The position numbers and the translations under genes are program-made. Shown here one piece after another: positions 45,150 through 57,739 of a stretch of 64,000 bases of DNA. The DNA lies in the NCBI GenBank assembly GCA_963854835.1, contig OY978527.1, positions 18,633,345 to 18,697,344 on the forward strand, written 5' to 3'. This stretch comes from Megamerina dolium (Eukaryota; Arthropoda; Insecta; Diptera; Megamerinidae). Positions within the stretch are counted from its first letter, which is position 1, and each line of letters opens with the position of its first letter. The notes beneath the pieces are model-generated. The model was not told the origin of the DNA, did no database searches, and saw only the letters and a list, made by a program, of their open reading frames with translations.

Positions 45150-46450
45150 ATTCTGTAAAAATGCGATGTCCAAAAATAGTATGGGTATGGTTCGGATAAA
45201 TTATGCCGACTTGAGGTTAAAGCTCAAATAAATGGAAGAAACTCACAAACATCCCCACAACTGCTCCAAATTCATCCCTATAGCAGTAAAATGTATGATC
45301 GGTTCCCATTAATTTATTCACCTTGTTTTCCACTTCTAAGGGCGACTCTCATACAAATTTGCCATTTTTACTAAGTTCGCTCCCATTGCTACCAAGGCGA
45401 CCCTAGAGAAAAAAGCAAATTGCAGACCACCATTTATTTATTCACATCAACATTTCCCCTGCACTTATTTATCCCATTTATCCACCCCTTATGGGGGTTC
45501 CTTTATAAAATGAACCTACAACAACCTGAAAGCCGGCAAATATCTCCATAGTTGCTGATTGTAAGGGCGACCTATATTAATTTTTCGTCTTACAAATTTT
45601 ACCGTAACAATTTTATCGGCGGCTCCTTTACAAAATGTATGCTTTCATAAAATTGCCTTACACCTCTGTCTGGGTGCACCAACGAAGATCAAATATAACA
45701 CCGACCCACATTCATTTGAAATTTACGTAAGTTAGCTAAAAACATTATACGAATAAAAAAATTAGTACAAGCATTTGATACGAAGATATGTTGCTCAATG
45801 TACAATTTTAATACGCCTCTAAGGCGTTTTAACATAAATTTCATCACATACGTTCATGCAAGTATGGACATATAATATATACATTTGTGGTATGTAAATG
45901 TGAATATATCATAGGACTCCCTCGTTCAATATGTAACCATTGTGTTCAATAAACCAAGTGTTATCCTTTAGTCATATCTGACTCTGTGACTACAGCCTCA
46001 GTACCAATTGGAGTAAAATGAAAAATAAAAGCAAACAGCTTTTTGTACATTCGAAAAAAAATATCTAAAGCAATCAGCATTCATGGTAATTTTATTCTTG
46101 ACTAAATAGCTGAAATTTGTGGAAAACAATTTCTCACCGGACTAACATCCGGGGGGATTGAACCCACGACCTACAGATCAGAGGACCACTGAACTACGGC
46201 ACTCACCCAGTTACATTATAGTATACGATATTTCGATTTTGATACACAAATATCAAAAAACGCATAAACTGAAAATATGACGGCTGTGGTATGGATAAAT
46301 GCTGCCACATCGAGGTGAAAGTTAGAAAAAATGGGAGGAAAATCGATAAATAACCTCACAACTACGTACGGCTCGCCTCTAGATGGATAAAATGGATATT
46401 ATGAAAGACTCCTATTAATTTTGTTTTGTTTATTATTTTTGCTCCCTAAT
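45150..46450. repeat. Diverged direct repeats with non-coding 'CTCTCATACAAA' phrases
   Basis: The start (about 45175-45270) and a later segment (about 46275-46370) can be aligned: both read GTATGG..GGATAAAT..TGCC..GAGGT..AAAG, then ATGG(A/G)AGAA and CACAACT. Between them are phrases such as AAGGGCGACTCTCATACAAA that recall 23344. A SINE head on the minus strand lies inside (46148-46210). Family unknown. Confidence 0.4.
46148..46210 (-). mobile_element. SINE tRNA-head fragment
   Basis: On the minus strand it reads GGGTGAGTGCCGTAGTTCAG...CTCTGATCTGTAGGTCGTGGGTTCAATCC, the A-box to B-box head of the SINE family, with no body attached. It looks like a tRNA gene by box motifs alone but aligns to the SINE head and lacks a proper anticodon arm. 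Confidence 0.7.
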
Positions 46451-48139
46451 TTCAACTATTAAGAAGGCTCTCCTAAGACATCTGATAGCCGCCGACAAGA
46501 CTGCCCAGGAATCGAGGAATTGCCTTTATATTGGTCGAATGTTTGGCCAACCAGCATTAAGAGATCACCTCATCATCTATGATGATTAACACCTGATGCC
46601 AAAAAGTTCGTTTTATGTGCAACTGAAGTACAAATGTCAATTGTCAAACTATCTTCAAGCTGGTGGTTCAGTACTTTCAGTGATTTCTTCACAGTGAGTG
46701 TAATTAAACAGAATTTTTAATGAAAAAATTTGTAAAGGAAAAGCATATCTTTTGTAATCGCATTGTGCATTCTCTAATTCTTCATCACCTCATTATCCAC
46801 TGACAAGTTTAGCGAATCACAATATAAATTGAAATCGAAAGAATACAAAAGAAATGAAGAAGATATTCTAAATTAATTTTCTTCGATAACAATTGTCTTT
46901 AGCCTTGCTTTTTAGATTAATTTTATTTGAAAAAGAACGATGCACATTGCCAATAGACACAATTTCAATTTACAATCTTCTGCTGAATGTTTGCTTGCTT
47001 TTTTGTATGATCCTTATTTGATGCCATGTACTTGTACATGTTTTATTTTTTGTCCTTTCAGCATCTCCACTTCTTTTAGTCTTGTCACAATTAATTTAGC
47101 ACATGTTTGCTGCCGGCATAATTTATAAGATACGAGTAGATACTCGTACTGGTACCTTTTACGACCCTCTTTTATATAAAATATACAATATTGTATGTGG
47201 AGAAAAAATCTATCGAATAAAGAAGCAGAATAGCGTAATGAGCTTCTGGTATTTTTTTCAATCTTCTTCTTTTGGTCTTTATATCTTAACATGTATTTTT
47301 AACAATACAAATAGTAGTATGAGTTTTGACCATCCTTTGATTTCTTTGTAGATCTTTTTGTTTTTATTAAAACAATTGAATCTTATTTTGTTTGTTTCGT
47401 TATTGTCGCATTTTTCCGGTCGTTTTCTTTTAAATCACAAATTGCATTTCCGTTTTGAAAATGCATTCATTCCATTTATTATGGCCAATTTTGACTGACT
47501 CTCTTACTTACGGTTATTTATTCTTCAACATCGTAAAATTCTTATCGCAGTAAATGCGTTAAAATGAACCCCAAATGAAATAAAAATTCAATTGTTCCCG
47601 CTCTCCAGACAGTTTTTCAGGCAACGAGCCAATTAACCAACTTACCAACCATCCAGTCAAACCAATTTGATCGGAAATTAAATCAATGACTGGACATTGG
47701 ATAACGTTAACAAAGTATTTTGCTTTTGCCATCATTTCTTTCTGTTTTTCTATTTTTGGCAAATAAATTTCATTTCGACAAAAAATGTTTATACATTTTG
47801 AACAGGATCTTATCTTTACACACAAGCACTTCAACGTTCTTTGTCTCATTCTGGCATTATGCTATGTCAATATCGTCATCGTCGTCATCACCGTCGTCTA
47901 TTAAATAAAATTACAATCCCCATAAAAATTACATTACTCCCAACGATAGATACTCATACAATAGCAAAGCAATGCAGTGTTGCATAATCGGTAAGAGAGT
48001 TTATTACAAGGTACAGTATAAATATTCTTGCTTGTAGGCATATTATCATACATACATTAATTTTTTTTTTTTTTTAATATTCTATGTAAAGTTCTTTCAA
48101 CTATTCATAATTTTCTGATCGCACAGAGTTTGGGGTATA
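46451..48139. other. No gene seen
   Basis: AT-rich; a (CGTCAT)-like triplet run near 47873-47900. No coding or element signal recognised. Confidence 0.55.
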
Positions 48140-49860
48140 ACGGGTGTTTCTTTTAGAGTGAAGCTTTTTCCGATAGGGATAAATCGATGTAGCAGTTATA
48201 AAATCTGGTAACCTCATTTGTACTTAGTAAGATTTCCAATTTCATCGTGGAAAGATTGACGCAATGCTTGCAAATATTAAAATTTTATCAGGAAAATCGG
48301 GAAAATCGTGGTTCTGTTATCCAAACTCAAAGATCGCTACAGCCATTTGGTGGTCGACATAATGTGCCAAATCGATAACTTATTCGTCGAACCGTGCAAA
48401 GGTTTGAGTCCACATACACGTTAGTGGACGTCCTTTACCCATCAAGACGAAGAACAGTCCGTACGGAGGAAAATATTGCTGCTGTTGAGCGTAGTGTAGA
48501 GGAGAACCCAAATGAGTCAATTGGACATCTTGCGCAGCAATTGTCCACTTTATCCACTTTATGGAAAAGTTTGCGTAAAGATTTTGGTTTACGGCCCTGT
48601 AATATCCATCTAGTGCAAGAATTGAAGTCGCATGATCATCAATCTCGTCGTTTGTTTGGCCAATGGGCTGAAAATCAACTAGAAGTTTTTTATCGCAAAA
48701 TTGTATTCAGTGATGAGGCTCATTTTTGGCTCAATGGGTATATAATGGGATATATATCGTGCGACTTCTTCAATCTTATTATGGAGAAAATAATACGAGC
48801 TGCTGATCTACGACATAATGGCACTATCTTCAACAAAAGTGTCATGCTGTTAGCGTATGCCGACGATATTGACATAATCGGCATGAACACGCGAGCAGTC
48901 AGTGCAGCATTCTCAGAGTTGGAAAGAGAGTCGCGTCGGATGGGTCTTACGGTGAACGAGGGCAAGACAAAGTATCTAGTGTCAACAAACAAAGAGTCCC
49001 GGCGTCTTGGACAGCACGTAACTGTTGACAACTACGCTTTTGAAGTAGTAGGGGACTTTGTCTATCTTGCAACCAGCATTAACAGCAGTAATGACGTCAG
49101 CCTGGAGATATTGCGAAGGATCACTCTTACAAACAGGTGTTACTTTGGGCTGAGTAAGCAATTGAGAAGTCGAGCCCTCTCTCGAAAAACGAAAACTATA
49201 CTCTACAAGTCTCTCATCATGCCTGTCGTTACATATGGCGCCGAAGCTTGGATAATTTCCACAACAGATGAGATAATGCTCGTAATTTTCGAAGGAAAAC
49301 TCTTACCCGAGATCTTTGGACCTATTTGCGTTGGTGGCGAGTACCGAATAAGGTACAACCATGAGCTGTACGAGCTGTATGCCGATATTGAGATAGTAAA
49401 GCGCATCAAAATCCAGCGGCTGCGCTGGCTAGGTCATGTGGAGCGATTGGAAGAACACGCTCCAGCTAAGAAGGTGAAGACCTAACCTCCGGTGGAAGGA
49501 CCAAGCACTGAAAAACCTGACTGCGCTTGGAATTTCTAACTGGCGCCAGCTAGCAAAGAACAGAGATGGCTGGCGAAGCATACCATCTCTGTTGTTATGG
49601 CCACATAAGTAAGTAAGGATATATAAACAAGCAAAATTGTCGGATTTGTAGTGGAGACAATCCACAAACAAAGCTTCAGACACCAGTAAATCCACAAAAA
49701 CTTACTGTTTGGTGCGGTTTATGGGATGGTGGAATCATTGGTCCACACTTCTTAAAAAATGTGGTATGAATGTGGAAGAGATGTGGTTCCAACAGCATGC
49801 CGCCACATGCCATATATCCAACATCACAAGTGGATTTCCCATATAAAATTACTACCACCA
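48140..49860 (+). mobile_element. DD41D 'rosa'-like mariner relative, split by an RTE LINE
   Basis: Transposase N-terminal half at about 48240-48738: VQRFESTYTLVDVLYPSRRR, EENIAAVERSVEENPNESIG and [13 protein letters not shown], the last holding the first catalytic Asp. The gene resumes after the RTE at 49626 with NKQNCRICSGDNPQ and PQKLTVWCGLWDGGIIGPHF and then decays. TATATAA at 48739-48745 and 49620-49626 is the insertion-site duplication. It is related to the element at 50850-51780, whose spacing between the second and third catalytic Asp is 41. No right TIR was found. Confidence 0.8.
48756..49617 (+). mobile_element. RTE-clade LINE nested in the DD41D element
   Basis: 5'-truncated at TCGTGCGACTTCTTC. 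It contains the YADD box (AYADDIDIIG) and the same C-terminal RT region as the other copies. It has an internal deletion near 49582 and ends GGCCACATAAGTAAGTAAG. Its frame happens to join the transposase frame in phase, making a spurious 363-codon chimeric frame (48394-49485). Confidence 0.92.
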
Positions 49861-50847
49861 TAATCTAGGATTTTGCTCAAATCCCGATAACTTTGTTAAA
49901 TTTTCCTCTATGCAACTCTGTTTTTTATCGATTATTTCGTGAAGAAGGGAGTAAAATCAAAATTTCCGTTGATTTGACATTGGATTTTGACAGCTAACAA
50001 TTCCTTTAGAAGTAAATCTTGCTATGTAAACGCTTAGAGAGATTTTCGTAATCTATTTGTGGTAATCTCTATGTGTAAACATGCAATGACATTGTAATTG
50101 GTAATTAACATGTTCAATTCTATTCCTCGAAATTAAAATTTAGTTTACATACTTCTAGATGCAATGCATATTATTTTGTGAAAATATACTCAAAATATCT
50201 ATTTACAATAGCTGGGTAAATTCTATTCCATTACAATTACATTGGAAATTCCTTGAAATTTTAATCGGTAATTAACATGATCAGTATTATGGAAGAACAC
50301 AGATAATTATAACTATAATAAAAAAATTCTCTTCCTTTCCACACTTTTGCCAAATAGAGCACAAATATAATTGCGAAAGTGGTAATGACTGTAATTGCTC
50401 AAAGGAATGGGAAAAGTGGGTACTTGAAAGGATAGACATTTCACATTCGTTACACAATCAATTACTTTTGCCGAATTAGGAATTAGTTTACATTTTATTA
50501 GAGTACATATTCAGTCCTCGCTCCACAAATTCTAAAATTATCTTCACTTTACTTCCTGAATGCCCAGCATAGAAGTGCTCAACGTGGTTTGGGCCTGTGA
50601 CGTAATGCTTTTCTAAAGCTGCATTTTATACAAGAAGGACTTTTAGAGATGCCTGGCTGCATAATAGAAAATTTCAAAGGCTCAATTTTGGCTTTTAAAA
50701 TTCTACGTCTTTATTACACTTCATATGATTCTCATCTTTTCTCACTTTTAATGTATTTTCATCTAAAATTATTGTCGTCTGGCCTTTTAAAAATTATTGC
50801 CAATATTTTGTCGGCATTTCTACGTTTTCCTGTATGGCAGTTTCATG
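49861..50847. other. No gene seen
   Basis: AT-rich spacer between two DD41D-type elements. Confidence 0.5.
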
Positions 50848-50849
50848 TA

Positions 50850-51780
50850 AAGGGTTTTCCATTAGGGACTTAACAATTTTATCTATTAATAAAATACAGA
50901 AATATTTGAGATATTGAGTTCAAATTTATTGTGGATATATTGCAAGCATTACATTTTATAAATGAAATTCGATTTCGGTCATATGACCACCACGAGCCCG
51001 TTTACAGAGGTCGATTCTTTGGACCCAATTTTCCACCACTCTAGCACACAGTTCGACCGGAACGTTGGCAACTTCGCGTTGGATGTTGTCTTTGAGCTCG
51101 TCTAAAGTTGCTGGCTTGTTGGCATAGACCAGTGACATGATGAAGCCCCATAAAAAGAAATCCAATGGTGTTAGATCGCATGAACGAGGCGACCATTCGA
51201 CCGGACCATTTCTCGAGATAACACGTTCACCGAATTTTCCTTGCAATAAATCGATTGTGACGTATGCTGTGTGGCTAGTGGCACCGTCTTGTTGAAGGCA
51301 CATATCACTGATGTCAAGTTCATCCAATTCTGGCCAGAAATAATCTTCCAAGATAGCACGATAGCGCTCTCCATTGACGGTAACATGACGGTCATTTTCA
51401 TCCACGAAAAAATACGGCCCAATCACACCTCCGGCATGAAAACCGCACCAAACAGTAACTTTTTGCGGGTGCAACGGTGTCTCAAGAAGCACTTGTTTGT
51501 GGGTTTGTTGCTGACCAATAACGCATATTTTGCTTATTGTCAAAGTCATTGAGCCAGAAATGAGCTTCATCGCTGAAGATGATTTTTCGCTCTTAAAGTG
51601 GCGACCACCGACTCACAATTTCGGTATTAATTTTTAATAATATCCAAACGTTGCTGGTTCGTAAACTTTACCATGATGAACATGTTGACTTTAACTAACG
51701 TTTTAACATTGACAGTTGATTAAAGAAGGGTGCGTTCATATAGAGATACGTAATTGTTATGTCCCCAATGGAAAACCCTT
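50850..51780 (-). mobile_element. DD41D 'rosa'-like transposon, internally deleted
   Basis: Ends AAGGGTTTTCCATTAGGGAC (50850) and the inverse of AAGGGTTTTCCATTGGGGAC (to 51780) are TIRs of about 29 bp with few mismatches, flanked by TA (50848-50849 and 51781-51782). The minus strand carries a transposase whose N-terminus MVKFTNQQRLDIIK (about 51674) is followed almost at once by the FSDEAHFWL region (about 51570). Roughly the HTH part is deleted. Confidence 0.85.
50956..51570 (-). pseudogene. DD41D transposase, C-terminal two thirds
   Basis: A 204-codon open frame with PQKVTVWCGFHAGGVIGPYF, then LQQDGATSHTAYVTIDLLQG (second catalytic Asp), then PRSCDLTPLDFFLWGFI (third Asp in PLD). I count 41 residues between these two Asp residues, the DD41D signature first described for rosa of Ceratitis. 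The C-terminus is RARGGHMTEIEFHL. The first Asp region is separated by a stop (LAQ*L), and the DNA-binding domain is mostly gone. Confidence 0.87.
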
Positions 51781-51782
51781 TA

Positions 51783-52747
51783 TTTGAGGGTTATACTCAC
51801 AAAATAATAGCATACGATACTGTTTACAGATATATACATAAAAGATATGTATCACATGTAAGTATCGTATTTGCTATCTGCACCAATGCAATATAACAAA
51901 TTTTGTCAATTGCATTGCATTTTGGAATCAACATTGGTTGGGTAGACGGAAGTACATATACTCATACGTATATGTCGGTTTTGTATTTGATGCTAATATC
52001 GTATTATTTATTGCTTCTTCTAACTCTTCTCCCTTACAAGCTGGCAAAAGAAATCTATATGCCAACTTTGTCCTCCCCGACCTATACACGAATAATCAGA
52101 AAGAATGTGAAGCACTGCTGGGATAAGCAGTAGATTCATATGCAATTTGTATTGAACAAATTTGAATTAATCTCTGGATTTATGTCAGCTCGAATAGAAG
52201 GTAAGAAGTTTGAATCCATTCTCTGTGCTCTAGTTCAAAGTTCCAAAGTTCCAGCTGTGATATCATCCAGCACTAGATGCTTCCGTAGGAGGAAAGATAT
52301 CTTAGTAATTAAGCACCTTCACTGCTGGAGTAATTTTTTCCGTTTTATTTTTATATGAACGAGCAATCTAGCCGCTGCATAAACTGTAAACTTAAAAAAT
52401 CCCGTGGGTACTTGTCTATTAAGTACTACTCCCATATGCAAATACCTAGGACCGTCGATCTTGCATATGATTTTGTCCAAGAAAACTCCCACAAAAACTG
52501 AAAAGTGTCTAGAAATATACACCATAAATGAGAACAGACATTATGAAAGATTTATTAAGTGTAATCTTTGTAGTTGGGGAGGCTTCGAGAATGCGACTTC
52601 TTAATTGAGCTTAAAATACCACTTTTTGGAACATCTTCCCTTCATTGCATGCTACACCACAATCTAAAAAAATACACGAAGTCCTGAACAACTTCGTGAG
52701 CTCACAATGACGAAATATTTTTCCTGTTTTTATTTGAACAACCTTTT
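51783..52747. other. No gene seen
   Basis: AT-rich, small frames only, none with family resemblance. Confidence 0.5.
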
Positions 52748-54384
52748 TATACCCTGCATAATGCAATATGCATGGTATATTCATTTCGGTCAGATGTTTG
52801 TGTCCACTTGAAGGAATCTCCGGAGATATAGACATAGATATATATTCGTGATCAGCGTCGATTAAATTTTCGATTTAACGATGTCCGTCCGTCCGTCCGT
52901 CTGTCTGTCTGTCTGTCACCTGGCTGGTTCGCACGATAACTTGAGTAAATATTGAGCTATTTCGATGAAATTTGGCATAAGTAATCTATGATCCAAGGGT
53001 ACGGAGGGGATTGATATTGGGCGTGATCGGTCAATAACCACGCCCACACCAAGCATTCAAAGCGACTATCCTCGAAATTTTCAAAATCTTTAACTTGCTA
53101 TAACTCAAATAATATACCACTTGGGACAACAATATTTGGCACATAGACTTATATTATACCATTATATAACCTCGCCAAAAGTAGGTGAGCCACGCCTACT
53201 TTCTAGCGTAGCTCCCATACAAAGTGTCTGTACTTCTTTTAAATTGAAACAGCTGTAACTTCTACAATCTTCTGTCCAGAATAACCATAATTGACACTGA
53301 GATTAACATGGTAGTCGGAAATAATATGGCGGAAAATCAGTGTACCACGCCCACTGCTTTTTGGGTCTCCCATACAAAGTTGCGGAAATTAAAAAAAATG
53401 TTACCGGTTATAACTTGCAAACTATTCAGCGTAGAATAACGAGATTTAAGGTGTGGATTAGTATTGTACGAGCAACTAGGTTTACAGAAAATGGGCGCAC
53501 CACGCCCACTCTTTATCGTAGCCCCCATACAAATTTTAAATTGAAACAGCTGTAACTTCGGCAATCTTCTGTCTAGAATAACCATAATTGACACTTAAAT
53601 TAATATCGTAGTCGGCAAAAATCTGGCAGAAAATCAGTGTGCCACGACCACTTTTTCATGAGTCTCCCATACAAAGTCAAGGGAATTAAACTAAAACTTT
53701 CAAGCTCCATAACTTACAAACCATTTAGCGTAGGACAACGAGATTTAAGGTATGGAATAGTATTGTACGAACAACTAGACTCACTTGAAATGGGCGCGCC
53801 ACGCACACTGTTTATTGTAGCCCCCATACAAATTTTAAATTGAAACAGCTGTAACTTAGGTAATCTTCTGTCTAAAATAACCATAATTGACACTTAGATT
53901 AACATGGCAGTAAGAAATAATATGGCAGAAAATCAGTGTGCCACGCCCACTCCTTCATAGGTCTCCCATACAAAGTCGAGGGAATTAAACTAAAACTTTT
54001 AAGCTCCATAACTTACAAACCATTTATCGTAGGACAACCAAATTTAAGGTGTGGATTGATATTAATTAGATATACCAGAAAGAGATACGTCACGCCCACT
54101 TTTTATATATCTTCCGTATAAAGTCTCGGATTTATCTTAAACATTAAAACACCCATAACTTACTAATTAATACGCCTAGGTCAACCCATTGCAACCTATG
54201 TAGTTTAGTATTATAGGCAGAAATTGATCCTCCAAAATTGGTGAGGTACGCCTGCTTCTTAATGTAGGTCCTATACAAAGTAGTGAAAGAAAAGGATGGA
54301 TATACGAGCAAACTTTTTATATATACCTCTACATATACAGGGTATAATTTGGTCGGCCCCAGCCGACTGTAAGGAGATTTTTTT
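52748..54384 (+). mobile_element. Helentron-like element (copy 2)
   Basis: Same 5' start (TATACCCTGCATAATGC) after a T run, the same CCGT/CTGT microsatellite (about 52884-52917) and core boxes. The 3' end has TACAGGGTATA (one mismatch), the GTCGGC-CCCA-GCCGAC stem-loop (about 54352-54367) and a T run. The core has fewer and more diverged repeat units than copy 1. Confidence 0.75.
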
Positions 54385-56131
54385 AATATACCGTACTGAA
54401 GCACTCAAGGGCATTATAGATGAGATAAATCATGAGGGTCGTGGCGGCTCAACCATCAAATAAATTTCATGTTGCGATAATAACCTAACTTGGCAGTACA
54501 TTAAAACTAAAGCAACAACCAATTCAGAGTACAAGTTGTACTATGACTTTGTACCACAACGGAGATGGTAGAAAATGATGGAAAGATGGGCATTGAAATG
54601 TGGCTGAATATATTTCTCTACTGGACTGTCTGGGTGTCCAATGAAGAGCCTATCAGCCACTGATAATGCATATTAAAAATGCTGAATTTTAGCTTCAGGG
54701 AACCAACGATGTGAAATGGATTACATTATCAGTTTTTATATACCCGTTGATCACACGAATTTTCAACGATATTTCGATGACCAATTGTCGCGTCAATGTA
54801 ATGTCATAACAATGACATAACAACAATTACTTTCCGTTCAAGCTGTCATGTTGGCTGTGTTAAAATTTTAGTTTCACTTTACATTTTATGCTTAGATATT
54901 GGATCCTTCTAGCCGTTTGACTTTAGAGTCTGAAAATTTATAGTTACATTTGTTAGTACATGTTAAAAAAAAGGATAAAGAATGAATATATTGAAGAGAA
55001 TGACAATAAAATGAAATGCGTTCAACCATAGAGATAAATGATTGTAGTAAGGAGGATGTTAAATATGAAGTTAGTTACAAGTGCGTTACATAAGTAGATG
55101 AGCATTTGAACATTAATTTCGTTGATATTCTCTACATTTTCATCACTGCATATTCTTCCACTCTCACTCCATCTCTCTCTTAGAGTGTACTTACTGAATA
55201 CTCGACAATGTGGAAAAACTTCAAATGAGATCTTCCTCCCGATAAATGTCGGCAAAAGTTTTCACTTCATACAAAAAGAATCAGCGTATTCTGCTCGTAT
55301 CTCGCGTGAAAGGACACCATTGTTACACTCACCATTACAGCCAGTTGACAAGTTGGCGAAATGGTGAGCTTGTCTGGAGCTGTCATCGTTGTCGCCATCG
55401 CCACCACCACGGCCACCTCCAGCAAGACAGGATGATAATAATTTATCCTTTTTATATGATAAATTTATGTGCAAATTTTTAACGCAACATTAAATTTTGA
55501 GAATGTTAAATGCGCGTAAAATATAAACTGAGCTCAGTTGAATGTATGACTAGATTAGTTGAATATAATAGTTAAACGAAATAAGATAAAAAAAAATCCA
55601 CTTTTGAATTTATTTTGAAAAGATTTTATATTTACTAAAAACTCTCTGGATTTCTTCTCTGCCAAAACTCTAGAAAATTAACCACACTCTACTCAACGTT
55701 AAAGGTGTAATATTGCTCGAAATCGGTTTCAAACGGATTCAATTTCATATACACGAAAAATAGAACACATCTTACGTGTTTCAAAAAGAAATTAAAAATA
55801 AATAAAGTATAAAACATTGTAGAAAAAATATCGCCCAATACTGAATTTAAACCATTATCTGTAAATTCTCGATTCACTAATCCATGCTATGCGAGTAAAA
55901 AAGTGAGAACTAAACCGAACTTGTGTCTGATTTGAACTATTCTCTGTAAATTTCCACTAAAGCCATTTTGATCAACCATTTACAAAAAAAAAGTAAGAAG
56001 TAAACCGATCTTCACCAAAGAACCAACCACGCAACCCATATCTATCGATTTCTCCTTATCGAAAATCACAAATTTTTGTAATATTCTTCCAAAATTTCTT
56101 CTAATTTTCAACAATTTCTCTTTCATTTCAG
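54385..56131. other. Intronic DNA before the sprint SH2 exon
   Basis: The stretch 55130-55440 is less AT-rich and free of the window's repeat families, but I found no supported exon in it. The last 35 bases (ACAATTTCTCTTTCATTTCAG-type tract) are the polypyrimidine tract and acceptor of the sprint exon. Confidence 0.5.
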
Positions 56132-57668
56132 AACTTTATTGTACGCGGCTCCAGTCAACCCAATACAATGGCCGTGTCTGTGCGATTACCACCGGATACT
56201 GGACCTTATATCGAGCACTATCTAATACAATCGAATGAGGGTATTTTATGTTTGGAGAGTTCACGATTTAAATTCGATTCGATACCAGCATTAATTGCCC
56301 ACTATGCGCAATGTTGTGATGAGCTACCTGTTCAATTGGTATTGCCGCGGGCACTACGTGAAGCGAAAAATCGCCAACAGCTCTCATCGTTGGCCCTGTT
56401 GGGTCAAGAATTCTGGCGTTATCCAATGTCTTGCCCCAAAGCGAATGAAACTGCACTGCCAACAGAGGCTACTGCTAAACAGCAGCAGTTAAACGATGTT
56501 AAATCACCAAATTCCCTGACGGACACTAGCGGCTTGGGGACAACGGCATTTAGTAGTTCAACCGGTTCGAATGGAGTTGCACCGCCAGCATTTTCGACAT
56601 TGACCAATGCTAATTCATCGACGCCAGGTGGTTGCGGCGCTCCAACTGTTCCTTCTGCTTCGAATAAACTCTTCAGTGCCACGAACTTTAGTCAAGCGGG
56701 CACACCTTCAGACACTACATCCAGCATGAGCTCATTTACAACAAGCGGCGGTCAACATATACATTTGATGAGTCCCGAGTCGGTTGATTCGGTTATATTG
56801 ACAATGTCACCTGTGGATTTGCATACACAACGAAATTGTGGGCTTGGTGGTCCAAATTCTATGGACATTTGTTCGCCAACAAATAATTTGAGTACTTTCA
56901 AATCTGCCGCTGGTACCAATCAAATAACAGCCTTTAAGGCAACGAAAGCCAATGGCTTCGATAATAGCATCAGACCACAACGACCAAAGCCACCGAATAC
57001 ATTGAATTTAGATTTGCGCAAGCCACCAGCACCACCGTTGCGATGGTCTAAACCGGTCTCGCCGAATAGCCCATTGCCACCGACAACAGAACATTCGAAT
57101 AATTTTACTGTAACCACCACGGTCACCTTCTCAGTGGATAATACAAGTTCTCCACAATTTGTAGAGGTCACAACACCGGCACCGATAACGAATAATAATG
57201 CTCTTCATAAGGGTACAACCAACGGTGGCATTAACACGTCAAATGGCGCCACATTTCAAACATTCGCAAAACGTCTTTCGCCCGAAGGCGAGTGCAAGGA
57301 TACGCTCTCTTCGCAAGGCTCTTCAACGGGTAGTCGTTGGCAATCGCAGAGCCAAAGTAGCAAAGATTCGAATCAGAGTCAGCGCAAGATATTGTCGCCA
57401 TCTACTCTTGGAGTTAGCACTCCTCTGGGTGGTGGTGGTGGTGGAAAATCTCGCAAAGCGAAAGCTCGTAAAGAATCGAAACATTATCAGGAATCGGATA
57501 TTTTAGAGAGTCCACAAATCTATTGTCGCAGCAATTTGGGCGACAAAATAAGTGATTATGAGGATTTGTGGTCACACGATCCCAGCGATCGTGCTGGGCT
57601 ATTGACAAGTTTCAAACCGTCTCCAGACGGAGTTCAGGGCAAACGACCAGATTTGCTTGCCGAAACAC
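56132..57668 (+). CDS. spri: sprint (Ras/Rab interactor, RIN family) exon: SH2 C-terminal part and proline-rich region
   Basis: Sprint is the fly RIN-family protein: SH2 and proline-rich regions, then a VPS9 Rab5 guanine-nucleotide-exchange domain and a Ras-association domain. It links receptor signalling to endocytosis. The exon follows a TTTCATTTCAG acceptor and opens in phase 0 as NFIVRGSSQPNT; the Arg of FIVRGS is the SH2 phosphotyrosine-binding Arg. SH2 continues through YIEHYLIQSNEGILCLESS and SIPALIAHYAQCCDELPVQL to about residue 85, then QEFWRYPMS. A low-complexity Ser/Thr-rich region follows. RPQRPKPPNTLNLDLRKPP (about residues 281-299) and PPAPPLRW, a PxxPxR SH3 ligand, follow that. 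A GGGGGGK run (about residue 433) precedes a basic patch. The donor is ACAC|GTAAGT, phase 1. Conceptual readthrough past 57668 is intron. Identification is from family memory. Confidence 0.9.
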
Positions 57669-57739
57669 GTAAGTGCTTTTTCGTTATATTTCATCTTCTT
57701 TTCATTGACTTATTCTTTTTCTCGTTTTTCGTCAAGCAG
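57669..57739 (+). other. spri: sprint intron, 71 bp, with NAGNAG acceptor
   Basis: GTAAGTGC...TCAAGCAG. Two acceptors three bases apart, AAG (to 57736) and CAG (to 57739), both keep the frame. The upstream one would insert a single Ala after the Pro. CAG is usually favoured. Confidence 0.85.

Larger units (their letters stand above)
1..56131 (+). other. spri: Probable giant TE-filled intron of sprint
   Basis: No host coding exon is recognisable here. The first sprint exon in the window opens in phase 0 at 56132, inside the SH2 domain, so an upstream coding exon must exist. I saw no segment encoding the N-terminal half of an SH2 domain followed by a splice donor. Nearly all longer reading frames belong to transposable elements. 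That this is one intron is an inference; a short unrecognised exon could be hidden in it. Confidence 0.6.

Noticed and set aside
46148..46210. tRNA gene from A-box and B-box motifs
   Set aside because: It aligns with the SINE head and has no clean anticodon stem-loop. The same applies to the heads at 25335, 44769 and 59890-59964.
48394..49485. 363-codon frame as a novel transposase-RT fusion gene
   Set aside because: It is produced by an RTE insertion in a transposase gene; the target duplication and the resumed transposase sequence explain it.
53340..53555. Recurrent small frame (also at 35915 and 61425) as a conserved gene
   Set aside because: It is the same repeat unit of the Helentron-like elements read in one frame; similarity reflects copying of DNA and not protein conservation.
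55122..55430. Extra sprint exon just upstream of the SH2 exon
   Set aside because: The frame does not resemble the SH2 N-terminal half, and no acceptor-donor pair in the right phase was found.
1..56131. Recursive splice sites (AG|GTAAGT) in the large intron
   Set aside because: Candidates such as 8070 (CTAG|GTAATT), 16222 and 52200 lack a good polypyrimidine tract or a consensus donor half.
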